Source: an uncultured Eubacteriales bacterium
Lineage (GTDB): Bacteria > Bacillota > Clostridia > Christensenellales > CAG-138
Reading direction: 5' to 3'
Assembly (NCBI GenBank): GCA_902801845.1
Contig: CADCJW010000007.1
Coordinates: 53,676-117,675 of the forward strand
Length of the DNA: 64,000 nucleotides
Of this stretch, positions 16,718-25,029 are shown one piece after another. The number at the start of each line of letters is the position of its first letter. The first letter of the stretch is position 1. Below the pieces are notes generated by a model, which saw only the letters and a program-made list of their open reading frames with translations, did no database searches and was not told the origin of the DNA. The translations under genes and the position numbers were made by a program.

Positions 16718-17539
16718 TTATACGCTGTGACAATACGCCGAATAATAGTCGTTGGGGAATCCGGTCAGGGCGGCTTTCGCCCCCTCCTCGGTAGCAAACA
16801 GGCCGAACACGGCGGAGCCGCTGCCGGTCATGCAGGCGGCCAGGGCCCCTTTTTCCAGCAGGGCCGCCTTGATCTCGCCGATCTCGGGGACCAGCGCCAC
16901 GGCCGGGGACTCCAGGGCGTTCTCCATATAGGCGGCGGCGCCGGCGAGGTCGTTCTTCCCCAGCATGGCCAGGCACCGCACCGTCTCCACTCGCTTCCGG
17001 GGCAGGGACAGCCCCTGAAACAGGGCCTTGGTGGACACGCCCCGGGGCGGCTTCACCACGGCGAAATGGAGCTGGGGCCCCACCACCGGGGTCAATATCT
17101 CCCCCACCCCCTCGCACCGGCACAATCCCCCCTGCAGACAGAAGGGCACGTCCGCCCCCACCTGCAGGGCGATATCCCGGATCTCCCGGTCGGTGAGCAT
17201 CCGGTGGAGCCGCTGCAGGCCCCGGAGCACCGCCGCTGCGTCCGCGGAGCCGCCGCCCATGCCCGCTTCCGAGGGCAGTCGCTTCTCGCAGGTGACGAGA
17301 GCCCCCTTGCCGCAGGCAGCCTGATAGAGCCGGGCGGCTCGATACATGGTGTTCTCAAAGGGGAGCTCGGCGCCGGTGACGTGGACCTCCACGGTCTTGG
17401 ACGGGGACACGGTGATCCGATCGAAGAGGCTCACGGTCTGCATGAGGGTGTCCAGGGCGTGATAGCCGTCCATCCGCTTATAGAGGACGCCCAAGGTCAA
17501 ATTCAGTTTCGCATATGCTTTTTCTTCCACGCGTTCCAT
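16718..17539 (-). CDS. ispE: 4-diphosphocytidyl-2-C-methyl-D-erythritol kinase
   Basis: A 273-residue GHMP kinase that phosphorylates CDP-methylerythritol in the MEP route to isoprenoids. It begins MERVEEKAYAKLNLTLGVL, has the ATP-binding motif SEAGMGGGSADAAA near residues 93-106 and the C-terminal MTGSGSAVFGLF. The ATG at 17539 fits the family start but has no Shine-Dalgarno; a -10 box ends 7 nt upstream, so the mRNA may be leaderless. An in-frame ATG at 17569 would lie upstream of that -10. IspDF is encoded at 50959. Confidence 0.92.
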   Translation of the reverse strand: MERVEEKAYAKLNLTLGVLYKRMDGYHALDTLMQTVSLFDRITVSPSKTVEVHVTGAELPFENTMYRAARLYQAACGKGALVTCEKRLPSEAGMGGGSADAAAVLRGLQRLHRMLTDREIRDIALQVGADVPFCLQGGLCRCEGVGEILTPVVGPQLHFAVVKPPRGVSTKALFQGLSLPRKRVETVRCLAMLGKNDLAGAAAYMENALESPAVALVPEIGEIKAALLEKGALAACMTGSGSAVFGLFATEEGAKAALTGFPNDYYSAYCHSV

Positions 17540-17546
17540 GGAAAAG

Positions 17547-17602
17547 AGTATAGCACAAGTTTTCCCCATGGGGTAGCGTTCGGAAAAAAGTTGTGCTATA
17601 CT
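17547..17602. promoter_or_regulatory. Mirror-image divergent promoters of ispE and walJ
   Basis: AGTATAGCACAA (17547-17558) faces TTGTGCTATACT (17591-17602), a 12-bp perfect inverted repeat continuing into T and A runs. Each arm is an extended -10 (TGC-TATACT), one for ispE on the minus strand and one for walJ on the plus strand. Confidence 0.65.
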
Positions 17603-17625
17603 TTTATATTACATTGGAGGTATGT

Positions 17626-18414
17626 ATGCGTTTTGTGCCCCTGTGCAGCGGTTCCTCGGGAAACGCCACCTATATCGAAGCGGGCGACGCTCGGCTGCTC
17701 ATCGACGCCGGGCTCTCCTGCCGCCGGATCACGGAGCTCCTTGCCCAGGTGGGGGCGGACCCCCGGGCCCTGACCGCCATACTGGTGACCCACGAGCATA
17801 TCGACCACATCCGGGGCATCGACGTCCTTTCGAGAAAGTTCCGCATCCCCGTGTACGCCAACGCGGACACCTGGGGCGCCATGGAGGGAGCCCTGTCCGG
17901 GGTGTACCCCTCGGAGCGGTGCGTGTTCGAAAGCGACAAGGATCTGTATCTGGGGAAGCTGCGCATCTACCCCTTCACCACCCCCCACGACGCGGCCCAT
18001 TCCGTGGGCTTCACCGTCTTCGACGGGGAGAACAAGTGCGGCGTGTGCACGGACCTGGGCCACGTGGATCGGCGCATCCTGGAGGTGTTGTCCGACTGCA
18101 GCGTGCTCCTCTTGGAGGCCAACCACGACGTGGATATGCTCATGGCCGGGCCTTACCCCTACTCGTTGAAGCAGCGCATCCTTTCCGGTCGGGGGCATCT
18201 GTGCAACGAGGACTGTGGCAAGGCGGCGGCGGCCCTCTATGAAAAGGGCGTGAAGCATCTTATTCTGGGCCACCTGTCGGCGGAAAACAACTTCCCGCCC
18301 CTGGCCGTGGCCACGGTCCGGGGGGTCCTGCGGGACGCGGGGGTCCCCGACGAGGGCATGAGCATCGCCCTGGCCCAGCGGAGCGAGCCCACGGGCATCT
18401 TCGAGGTGGCATGA
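17626..18414 (+). CDS. walJ: WalJ/YycJ-like MBL-fold metallohydrolase
   Basis: A 262-residue metallo-beta-lactamase-fold protein. The zinc motif HEHIDH is at residues 56-61, an LLIDAG strand and CSGSSGN loop lie near the N-terminus, and later metal ligands follow (CTDLGH, LEANHD, LGHLS). Relatives are YycJ/WalJ, linked to the WalRK wall regulon and to exonuclease activity. GGAGG precedes ATG 17626 by 5 nt. It overlaps rlmH by four bases (ATGA), the conserved Firmicute order, though walRK is absent here. Confidence 0.85.
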   Translation: MRFVPLCSGSSGNATYIEAGDARLLIDAGLSCRRITELLAQVGADPRALTAILVTHEHIDHIRGIDVLSRKFRIPVYANADTWGAMEGALSGVYPSERCVFESDKDLYLGKLRIYPFTTPHDAAHSVGFTVFDGENKCGVCTDLGHVDRRILEVLSDCSVLLLEANHDVDMLMAGPYPYSLKQRILSGRGHLCNEDCGKAAAALYEKGVKHLILGHLSAENNFPPLAVATVRGVLRDAGVPDEGMSIALAQRSEPTGIFEVA

Positions 18415-18887
18415 ATATCACCGTTCTTGCCGTGGGCAAGCTAAAGGATCGATTCTTCGAGGAAGGCTGTGCCGAGTACGAAAAGCGCCTCTCCCGCTAC
18501 TGCGCCCTGAGCGTTCGGGAGGCGGCGGACGAGAAGGCGCCGGAAAACCTGTCCCCCGCCCAGGAGATCCAGGTAAAGGAAAAGGAGGGGAAGCGGCTGT
18601 TGTCCCTCCTCGATCCCAAGGATCACGTGATCGCTCTGACGGTCACGGGCAAGGCCTATACCTCCGAGGGGCTGGCGGCGCGGATCGGTGAACTCAGGGA
18701 TCGGGGGCGGAACGTGAGCTTTCTCATCGGCGGCTCTTTGGGCCTGTCGAAGGAGGCTGTGGATCGGGCGGACGAGGAGCTTTCGCTTTCCAAGCTGACG
18801 CTGCCCCATCGTCTGGCCCGATTGGTGCTTTTAGAACAGCTCTATCGGAGCTTCAAAATACTGAACGGCGAGACCTATCATAAATGA
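18411..18887 (+). CDS. rlmH: 23S rRNA pseudouridine-1915 N3-methyltransferase
   Basis: A 158-residue SPOUT methyltransferase. The start MNITVLAVGKLK, the glycine-rich SAM knot FLIGGSLGLS near 103-112 and the C-terminal HRLARLVLLEQLYRSFKILNGETYHK region are diagnostic. It methylates pseudouridine 1915 in helix 69 of 23S rRNA on assembled ribosomes. Length is exactly the family norm. It is translationally coupled to walJ upstream. Confidence 0.96.
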   Translation: MNITVLAVGKLKDRFFEEGCAEYEKRLSRYCALSVREAADEKAPENLSPAQEIQVKEKEGKRLLSLLDPKDHVIALTVTGKAYTSEGLAARIGELRDRGRNVSFLIGGSLGLSKEAVDRADEELSLSKLTLPHRLARLVLLEQLYRSFKILNGETYHK

Positions 18888-18910
18888 CGGAAAGAAAAGG
18901 AGAAAAGACC

Positions 18911-20791
18911 ATGAAACGAACGATCGCCCTGCTGCTGGCCCTCATGATGCTGCTGAGCCTGGCGGCCTGTATCCGGGTGCCCTCTCCCAACAAGGACGCC
19001 CAGGCCACCGTTGCCCCCGAGATCACCGCGGAGCCCGCGGCGGAACCCACGGCGGAGCCCGCGGCGGAACCCACCGCCGAGCCTACGGCCGAGCCCACGC
19101 CCGAGCCTACGCCCGAGCCCGTTTATGACGAGATCTGGGCGGACATCGATTTGGACTTCTTCAAGGAGTATCTGTCCAGCGACATCACCAGCCTCCATCA
19201 GCTGGTGAAGGACCCCGCCAAGTACGGCATCGACTACGACGAGGTGGAGCGTTCCTTGGGCACCTACAAGCAGGATGAGGAGCGGGAATGGTACGCCTTC
19301 ATCGAAAAGACCCTGTCCCGGATGGACCGGGTGGACCCCCGCTCCCTCTCCGATCAGGAAAAGCTGGCCTACGACACCGTCCGCCAGTTCTGCGAGCTGG
19401 AGATGGAGGGCGAGGAGTTCTACGGCTACTACGAGCCTTTGACCCCCTACACCGGCATCCAGGCGGATCTGCCCCTGGTGTTCTGGTTCTATGAGCTCAA
19501 CAGCAAGCAGGACGTGGAGGACTATCTGACCCTCCTCGCCGACGTACCCCGGTTCTTCTCCGAGCTCTTGGAGTATGAGCAGTATCGGGCGGAGAAGCTG
19601 AACCTGTTCATGATCGAGGCGAACCTCAACAAGGTCATCGAGGATCTGGACGAGATCATCAACGCCAAGGACACCATCTTCCTCATCCCCCTGTTCATGG
19701 AGAGCATCGCCAAGGTGGAGGGCCTTACCGAGGAGGAGATCAAGGCCTATGAGGAAAAGAACGTTTCCCTGCTGCAGAACGAGTTCAACCAGGCCTTCAT
19801 CGATCTGAAGGCCGGTTTGGAGGCCCTGCGCCCCTACTGCCGGCCTGAGCAGGGCGTGAAGGCCACTGAGAACGAGACCTACCTCCGGTGGTTCGAGTAC
19901 ATGCTCAAGGACCGCTGCGGCGACACCCTGCCCCCGGAGGATCTGGCGAAGATTATGAAGAACTCCTACAAGGAGTGCGTCAACAACGCCCGCCGTGCCT
20001 CCCAGATGAACGGCAGCTATCCCCGCAAGTTCTCCCTGGGCACGGTGGAGGAGAACGTCGCCTATCTGCGGAGCGTTCTGGACGGCTGGCTGCCCCCGCT
20101 GCCCGAGGATATCAACGTCCGGTATGAGGAGGTGGCGGAGGAGCTGAAGGAGGTGGCCTCCCCTGCCTTCTATCTGATCCCCGCTTTCGACGACTGGCAG
20201 AACAACATGATCGGCCTCAACGATCCCCAGTCCTCCGGGAACCTGCTGTCCACCCTGGCCCACGAGGGCTTCGACGGCCACCTGTACCAGTACGTGTACC
20301 ATCGGTCCATGCCGGATCTGAGCCTGAGCCAGCAGCTTCTGGAGTCCACCGCCTATGCGGAGGCCTGGAGCCAGTATTCCGAGTATCTGCTGTCCCAGAA
20401 GGCCAACAACAAGATCAAGATCTACGACATGCAGACCTATCAGTCCAACAGCCAGCTGGCCACGGAACTGCTGGGATACCTGTCCATCCGGGTCAACTAC
20501 TTCGGCGACAGCTTCGGCCAGGCCTTCGATCTGTTCAGCACCTACTACGGCTACGACAAGGACGAGTTTAGGGAGGAGATCTACGATCCCTTCATCATCG
20601 GCCACCCCTTCTACTACATGCCCTACGCCTACGGCTACGCCCGGCTCACCAACCTGCTGGCCACCACCCGCAAGGCCTTGGGCGCGGATAAGTTCGACGA
20701 GAGGGCCTTCTATGCCCAGTACATGAGCTACGGCCCCAGCTACTTCAATCTCCTGGCGGACCGGCTCGATCAGTGGGCCCAAGCCCAGTAA
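18911..20791 (+). CDS. DUF885-family lipoprotein, probable metallopeptidase
   Basis: 626 residues. A lipobox (LSLAAC near residue 19) is followed by an Ala/Glu/Pro/Thr linker (TAEPAAEPTAEP units, about 37-70) and a DUF885 domain. The domain carries LAHEGFDGHLYQYV, a variant of the family HExxxGH zinc motif with Asp where Pro is usual. It should hydrolyse peptides or esters at the outer membrane face. AAGGAG precedes the ATG at 18911. It lies 23 bp after rlmH and 18 bp before the deacetylase gene, in one probable operon. Confidence 0.78.
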   Translation: MKRTIALLLALMMLLSLAACIRVPSPNKDAQATVAPEITAEPAAEPTAEPAAEPTAEPTAEPTPEPTPEPVYDEIWADIDLDFFKEYLSSDITSLHQLVKDPAKYGIDYDEVERSLGTYKQDEEREWYAFIEKTLSRMDRVDPRSLSDQEKLAYDTVRQFCELEMEGEEFYGYYEPLTPYTGIQADLPLVFWFYELNSKQDVEDYLTLLADVPRFFSELLEYEQYRAEKLNLFMIEANLNKVIEDLDEIINAKDTIFLIPLFMESIAKVEGLTEEEIKAYEEKNVSLLQNEFNQAFIDLKAGLEALRPYCRPEQGVKATENETYLRWFEYMLKDRCGDTLPPEDLAKIMKNSYKECVNNARRASQMNGSYPRKFSLGTVEENVAYLRSVLDGWLPPLPEDINVRYEEVAEELKEVASPAFYLIPAFDDWQNNMIGLNDPQSSGNLLSTLAHEGFDGHLYQYVYHRSMPDLSLSQQLLESTAYAEAWSQYSEYLLSQKANNKIKIYDMQTYQSNSQLATELLGYLSIRVNYFGDSFGQAFDLFSTYYGYDKDEFREEIYDPFIIGHPFYYMPYAYGYARLTNLLATTRKALGADKFDERAFYAQYMSYGPSYFNLLADRLDQWAQAQ

Positions 20792-20809
20792 CGGCGGAAG
20801 GGAGCGACC

Positions 20810-22021
20810 ATGAGACGGACCACGCGGATCGCCGCCATATTCTTGGGGCTGGCTGTGCTGACGGGCATGGCCTGCGCCAAGCCTGCCCCTCAGGCGGCGG
20901 AAAGCACGCCGCCCCCGGCGACGGCCACGGCCCAGCCCAGCACGCCGGCGCCTACGGATACGCCCCGCACGGTGGAGCTGACGGTCCCGCCCACGCCGGC
21001 GCCCACGGACACGCCCACCCCCATTCCGACGCCGGTGCCCACGGATACGCCGGTGCCCACGCCTACGCCTACGCCCTCCCCCACCCCCGCGCCCACGGCC
21101 ACGCCGGTGCCTGAGGCCGCTTTCACGGAGGAGTTCCAACTGATCACCCCCGGGCGGAAGACCGCCGTGGCGGTGAACAACAGCTCCCTCCCCGCCGGGA
21201 CGGCGGCGGAGGTCCGGCTCGGCGACGGCACCGTGATCGGTTCCGGCAAGCTGAAGGCGGGCAAGAGCGAGATCGTGGTGACCGTCCCCGAAGGCGCGCC
21301 GGTGCGGACAGCGCTGTACCTCTACGCCAGCGGACGGGAGTACCCCATCCACGTGAAGGACGTGGCCATCCTGGACAACAAGTACGAGCCCACCATTGGC
21401 AACTTTGAGCGGGAGGACAAGATGGTGGCCCTGACCTTCGACTGCGCCTACGGAGAGCAGAACACCGACTGGCTTTTGGACACCCTCCGGTCCTACGGCA
21501 TCCACGTGACCTTCTTCATGACCGGCAACTGGGTGGGGAACCACGGCCCCTGGATCGAAAAGATGCTGGCGGACGGCCATGAGATCGGCAACCACACCCA
21601 GAACCACCTGCGGCTCTCCGATCAGACCCCCAAGACCATCATTCGGGAGATCACCCAGGTGAGCCAGGCCCTCTGGAACAATCATCACTATGTGACCCAT
21701 CTGCTGCGCCCTCCCTACGGCGGACGCAACGCCAAGGTGAACTCCGTCATCCGGTACCTGGGCTACGAGGTGATCATGTGGGGCCAGACGGGCAAGGACG
21801 CCACCGCCGGCTGGACCGGCGACGCCATCCGCAAGCTCCTCATCAAGGAGACCCAGCCCGGGGATATTATCCTCTTGCACAACGGGGCCAACACCATGCA
21901 CGTGTATCTCAAGCCCGTCATCGAAGAGTTCTTCAGCCGAGGCTGGACCTTCGGCACCGTGTCCGAGCTCATGGGTTGGGATTGGACCGACGCCCCCCTG
22001 CCCGAGGGCGTAGGCGACTGA
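20810..22021 (+). CDS. Polysaccharide deacetylase (NodB domain)
   Basis: 403 residues. An exported N-terminus (TGMACAKP, probable lipobox) is followed by a Thr-Pro/Ala linker (about 28-103), a beta-rich middle domain and a C-terminal NodB deacetylase. Catalytic motifs are LTFDCAYG (motif 1, with Cys after the first Asp), HTQNHL (metal His pair), RPPYGGRN and ILLHN. Such enzymes remove acetyl groups from GlcNAc or MurNAc in peptidoglycan or surface polymers. GGAAGGGAG precedes the ATG. It is last in the walJ operon. Confidence 0.85.
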   Translation: MRRTTRIAAIFLGLAVLTGMACAKPAPQAAESTPPPATATAQPSTPAPTDTPRTVELTVPPTPAPTDTPTPIPTPVPTDTPVPTPTPTPSPTPAPTATPVPEAAFTEEFQLITPGRKTAVAVNNSSLPAGTAAEVRLGDGTVIGSGKLKAGKSEIVVTVPEGAPVRTALYLYASGREYPIHVKDVAILDNKYEPTIGNFEREDKMVALTFDCAYGEQNTDWLLDTLRSYGIHVTFFMTGNWVGNHGPWIEKMLADGHEIGNHTQNHLRLSDQTPKTIIREITQVSQALWNNHHYVTHLLRPPYGGRNAKVNSVIRYLGYEVIMWGQTGKDATAGWTGDAIRKLLIKETQPGDIILLHNGANTMHVYLKPVIEEFFSRGWTFGTVSELMGWDWTDAPLPEGVGD

Positions 22022-22044
22022 CACAAACGGCAAACGAACGGCAA

Positions 22045-22082
22045 AAAGGATCGCCCTCCTTCCGGAAAGCGATCCTTTTTCT
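22045..22082. terminator. Bidirectional terminator between the deacetylase and yhfC genes
   Basis: AAAGGATCGC (22045-22054) pairs with GCGATCCTTT (22069-22078), with T runs on both strands. The flanking genes converge here. Confidence 0.8.
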
Positions 22083-22104
22083 TTTGCGTTTTTTTGTTCG
22101 GCCC

Positions 22105-22893
22105 CTACACCTCCGCGTTCCGCTTCCACACGGCCCGGGCCAGGAACACCAGCCCAAGGGTCATGACCACCAGGCAGCCCTCCACCGCCGCCACGGGCAG
22201 GTGGGCGGCCAGGATCGCCATGATCCCATCGAGGGCGGCATGCAGAAGGATCGCCGCCGGGAACAGCCAGCCCTTGCCGGGCTTCTTCACCGAGAAGAAG
22301 ACCAGCACCGACAGGCAGATGTGGGTGGTGATGGCCACGGCCCGCTCCACGATGGCCAAGAGGTAGGTCCAGGGGGCGGTGGTGACCAGGCTGTCCAGGA
22401 TGGCCTTCAACTGTTCCGCTGCTTCGCCGGCGGCGGTGGCCGTCAGCAGGTCCGTCTGCCCGGCGTTGATGAGCACCGACATGACGATGTTGCTGATGTA
22501 GGCAAAGCCCAGCAGCAGTATGGCTTCGATGCCCCCGTGGCCCGCCCCGTACATGAGGGCGTTGCGATCGTTCCCCAGCCGCTTCTTCAGCACGGTCCTG
22601 AAGGCCAAATACCGGCCGGTCTCCTCGAAGACGCCGGCGGCCAGGCCCCCGTAGAGGGCGTAGAGGAGGGTGTTCCCCATGATCTTCTCCCCCACGGGCA
22701 GCACCTTCAGCACCAGCTGATGCATCAGGGCCTCCAGGATCAGGGCAAAGAGGACGAACACGGCGCAGCCGATGAAGAAGGGCAGGATCTCCGCGCCCTT
22801 CCTCTTATAATAGATCAGCAGCACGATGGGCGCGGCGAAGGCGAAAAGCGTCGCCAGGGCCATGAACAGGATGGACAGGGTGGGGACGCTCAC
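22105..22893 (-). CDS. YhfC-family putative intramembrane metalloprotease
   Basis: 262 residues with about seven membrane helices. The YhfC signature is present: AAGVFEETGRYLAFR near residues 86-100 and YGAGHGGIEAILLL near 115-128. The acidic and histidine residues inside the membrane resemble CAAX-like protease sites. The start overlaps the ybjQ-like gene by four bases (ATGA). Together with the MerR protein upstream this makes a three-gene operon. The target is unknown. Confidence 0.8.
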   Translation of the reverse strand: MSVPTLSILFMALATLFAFAAPIVLLIYYKRKGAEILPFFIGCAVFVLFALILEALMHQLVLKVLPVGEKIMGNTLLYALYGGLAAGVFEETGRYLAFRTVLKKRLGNDRNALMYGAGHGGIEAILLLGFAYISNIVMSVLINAGQTDLLTATAAGEAAEQLKAILDSLVTTAPWTYLLAIVERAVAITTHICLSVLVFFSVKKPGKGWLFPAAILLHAALDGIMAILAAHLPVAAVEGCLVVMTLGLVFLARAVWKRNAEV

Positions 22894-23228
22894 AGCCGTA
22901 CCGATCCTTCCCGGGGCCCCAAAATCTTCACCGCCGTGCCGTAGGCCAACACCTCCGCGGCGCCCTGCATGACCTGGGCGGAGCCGTAGCGGATGCCAAT
23001 GACGGCGTCGGCGTCCAGGGCCTTGGCCTCGTCCACCATCCGCTTCACGGCGATCTGCCGGGCTTCGTTGAGCATCTCCGTATAGGCCACGATCTCGCCG
23101 CCCACCAGGGTCTTGAGGCCCGCCATAAAGTCCTTGCCGAAGTGCTTGGTCTGCACCACGGCTCCCTTCACCATGCCGAGGGCCTCGATCTGCTGGCCGG
23201 GCACATGATCAATACTGAGCAGCTTCAT
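22890..23228 (-). CDS. YbjQ/UPF0145-family protein
   Basis: A 112-residue YbjQ-type protein. Landmarks are IDHVPGQQIEALGMVKGAVV at the start, LNEARQIAVKRMVDEAKALDADAVIGIRY in the middle and VLAYGTAVKI at the end. The family forms pentamers and is annotated as heavy-metal-binding-like, without a settled role. It overlaps the C-terminus of the MerR gene by 20 bp and the yhfC start by four, so the three are translationally coupled. Confidence 0.88.
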   Translation of the reverse strand: MKLLSIDHVPGQQIEALGMVKGAVVQTKHFGKDFMAGLKTLVGGEIVAYTEMLNEARQIAVKRMVDEAKALDADAVIGIRYGSAQVMQGAAEVLAYGTAVKILGPREGSVRL

Positions 23229-23853
23229 CTTCTTCTCCTCCTTTGATTTCCTTGATCCGTTGAATGAGCACCGCCACGACGCACACGATGACGACCACCG
23301 GTATGGCGATGAACAGCACCAGCAGCCCCAGGGGCAGAGGGGCCTGCCCGTTGGCCCACAGGATGGCGATGAGGGCGGGCAAAATCAGGGCGATAAAGAT
23401 GGCCGCGCCGATAAACGCCCCCGTGGTCTTCTTGCGGTGCACGTCCCGCTTTGATACGTCCATAAACGACTGTCCCTCCTTCTCCAATCGCTCGATCCTT
23501 TCGAGACACCCCTCCGTGTCCAGCCCTGCCAGGGTGAGGCCCGGCCAGCTCAGCAGCTCTCGCGTCATGCCCTCCATGGCGGAGAGGCTCTCCCGCTGCC
23601 GGTCGAATTCCCTTAGCTGCCGCGTGAGGCAGGTATCCAGCGACGCTTCCCCTTTGAACAGGTCCCGGATATCCTCGATGGGCACGGCCAGCTTCCGAAG
23701 GAGCTTGATCTGCTTCAGCCGCAGCACGTCCGCCTGCCCGTACTCCCGATAGCCGTTCTCGGCCCGGCCGGGGGAAAGGAGCCCCTGCTCCTCGTAGAAG
23801 CGGATGTTCTTCTTGCTGATACCCACCAGCTCCTCCACCTGTTGTATCTTCAT
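23209..23853 (-). CDS. Membrane-anchored MerR-family regulator
   Basis: 214 residues. The MerR winged helix (VEELVGISKKNIRFYEEQGLL, then ENGYREYGQAD) is followed by a dimer helix and, unusually, two C-terminal membrane helices (about residues 145-165 and 172-196). DNA binding would therefore occur at the membrane. The first gene of merR-ybjQ-yhfC; its own promoter has a 19-bp spacer. Coupling to a predicted intramembrane protease raises the possibility of release by proteolysis, which is inference. Confidence 0.82.
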   Translation of the reverse strand: MKIQQVEELVGISKKNIRFYEEQGLLSPGRAENGYREYGQADVLRLKQIKLLRKLAVPIEDIRDLFKGEASLDTCLTRQLREFDRQRESLSAMEGMTRELLSWPGLTLAGLDTEGCLERIERLEKEGQSFMDVSKRDVHRKKTTGAFIGAAIFIALILPALIAILWANGQAPLPLGLLVLFIAIPVVVIVCVVAVLIQRIKEIKGGEEDEAAQY

Positions 23854-23880
23854 GGGCCGTTTCCCGTCCTTTCTGCTTCC

Positions 23881-23911
23881 TTTATACAGCTTCCACCAGG
23901 GGGAAAGTCAA
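23881..23911 (-). promoter_or_regulatory. MerR-type promoter/operator of the merR-ybjQ-yhfC operon
   Basis: Minus-strand TTGACT (23906-23911) and TATAAA (23881-23886) are 19 bp apart, and the spacer holds a CTTTCC/GGAAGC dyad. This is the classical MerR-activated layout. Confidence 0.65.
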
Positions 23912-23984
23912 TAGCTTTTTGGAAAAAAGAAAAAGAAATCTGCTTTTGCTCCCGGTTTTTAAAAACGGACGCCGAAAAGAAAGG

Positions 23985-24013
23985 TTGCAAACCGGGCCCA
24001 TCCCCGCTATACT
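23985..24013 (+). promoter_or_regulatory. Promoter of engB
   Basis: TTGCAA (23985-23990), 17-bp spacer, TATACT (24008-24013), 29 nt upstream of the engB ATG. Confidence 0.7.
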
Positions 24014-24042
24014 CACAGCATAAACCACGAAAGGAGCGCGAC

Positions 24043-24675
24043 ATGGAACCCTTTCGCATTAGGAAGGCCGCCTTCCTCACCAGCGTGGGCCTCGCGGGGG
24101 GCTACCCCGAGAAGCGGCCGGAGATCGCCCTGGTGGGCCGGAGCAACGTGGGCAAATCCAGCCTCATCAACTGCCTGACCGGCAACGGGAAGCTGGCCCG
24201 GATCAGCGCCGCGCCCGGCAAGACCAGGTTGGTCAACTACTATCTGGTCAACGACAGCTTCTATCTGGTGGATCTGCCGGGGTACGGCTTCGCCCAGCGG
24301 AGCAAGGGGGAGAAGGAGAGCTGGGGCCGGCTCATGGAGAGCTACCTCACCTCCGGCCGGGTGGATCATCTGTTCCTCCTTCTGGACATCCGCCACGAGC
24401 CCACCGGGGAGGACAAACAGATGTTCCAGTTCCTGCTCTATTATGGCATCCCCTTCACCATCGTGGCCACCAAGGCGGACAAGGTGGCCAAATCGAAGCG
24501 CCAGCAGGCGGCCAATCAAAACGCCAAACTGGTGGGCGCGCCCCCCTGGGGATTGCCCTTTTCCGCCGAAACGGGGGAGGGCCGGGAGGCCCTGTTCGCC
24601 CGCCTGGGCGCCGTCGTGGCGGAAAAGTCGTCCGCTGCTCAGGAAAATGAGCGGGAACCCTTGACAGAACCATAA
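24043..24675 (+). CDS. engB: Ribosome-biogenesis GTPase EngB/YsxC
   Basis: A 210-residue TRAFAC GTPase. G1 is GRSNVGKSS (about 32-40), G3 is DLPGYGFA and G4 is TKADK, with the EngB-specific PGKTRLVNYY switch region. It assists late assembly of the 50S subunit. The ATG at 24043 follows AAAGGAG; the open frame continues upstream but only over the promoter. The last codons contain the -35 of the next promoter. Confidence 0.95.
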   Translation: MEPFRIRKAAFLTSVGLAGGYPEKRPEIALVGRSNVGKSSLINCLTGNGKLARISAAPGKTRLVNYYLVNDSFYLVDLPGYGFAQRSKGEKESWGRLMESYLTSGRVDHLFLLLDIRHEPTGEDKQMFQFLLYYGIPFTIVATKADKVAKSKRQQAANQNAKLVGAPPWGLPFSAETGEGREALFARLGAVVAEKSSAAQENEREPLTEP

Positions 24676-24689
24676 CAAGACCGCATACT
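24661..24689 (+). promoter_or_regulatory. Promoter of the zinc-ribbon gene inside the end of engB
   Basis: TTGACA (24661-24666), 17-bp spacer, CATACT (24684-24689). The -35 overlaps the last engB codons. Confidence 0.6.
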
Positions 24690-24721
24690 ATGGGTCGAGA
24701 ACGATCCAGGGAGATGGAACT

Positions 24722-25027
24722 ATGGCGTTACGCAAATGCCCCAAGTGTGAACTGAATTATCTTCGACCCGGCGAGACCATTTGTCACGTCTGCGCCTCCG
24801 CCATGAAGCGGAAGAAGCCGGTCCCCGTGGAGGAGGAAGAGGTGGTCATGTGCTCCAACTGCGGCGAGGCGCCGGCGGTGAAGGGCCACGACCTGTGCGA
24901 GGAATGCCTTCGGGAGCAGAAGCGGGAGGCGGAGCTGGAGCTCATGGCCGACAAGCTTCGGGCCGACGAGGCGGATATGCCCATCGAAGAGGACATTGAG
25001 GACGAGGAAGAAAACGACGAGGAGTGA
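24722..25027 (+). CDS. Small double zinc-ribbon protein
   Basis: 101 residues with two four-cysteine sites: CPKC with CHVC (residues 6-24) and CSNC with CEEC (about 41-60), joined by a basic-to-acidic linker, and a strongly acidic tail of Glu and Asp. I do not know a named family. Zinc ribbons of this kind often bind nucleic acid or protein. It overlaps the metallophosphoesterase start region and is surely co-transcribed with it. Confidence 0.7.
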   Translation: MALRKCPKCELNYLRPGETICHVCASAMKRKKPVPVEEEEVVMCSNCGEAPAVKGHDLCEECLREQKREAELELMADKLRADEADMPIEEDIEDEEENDEE

Positions 25028-25029
25028 GC

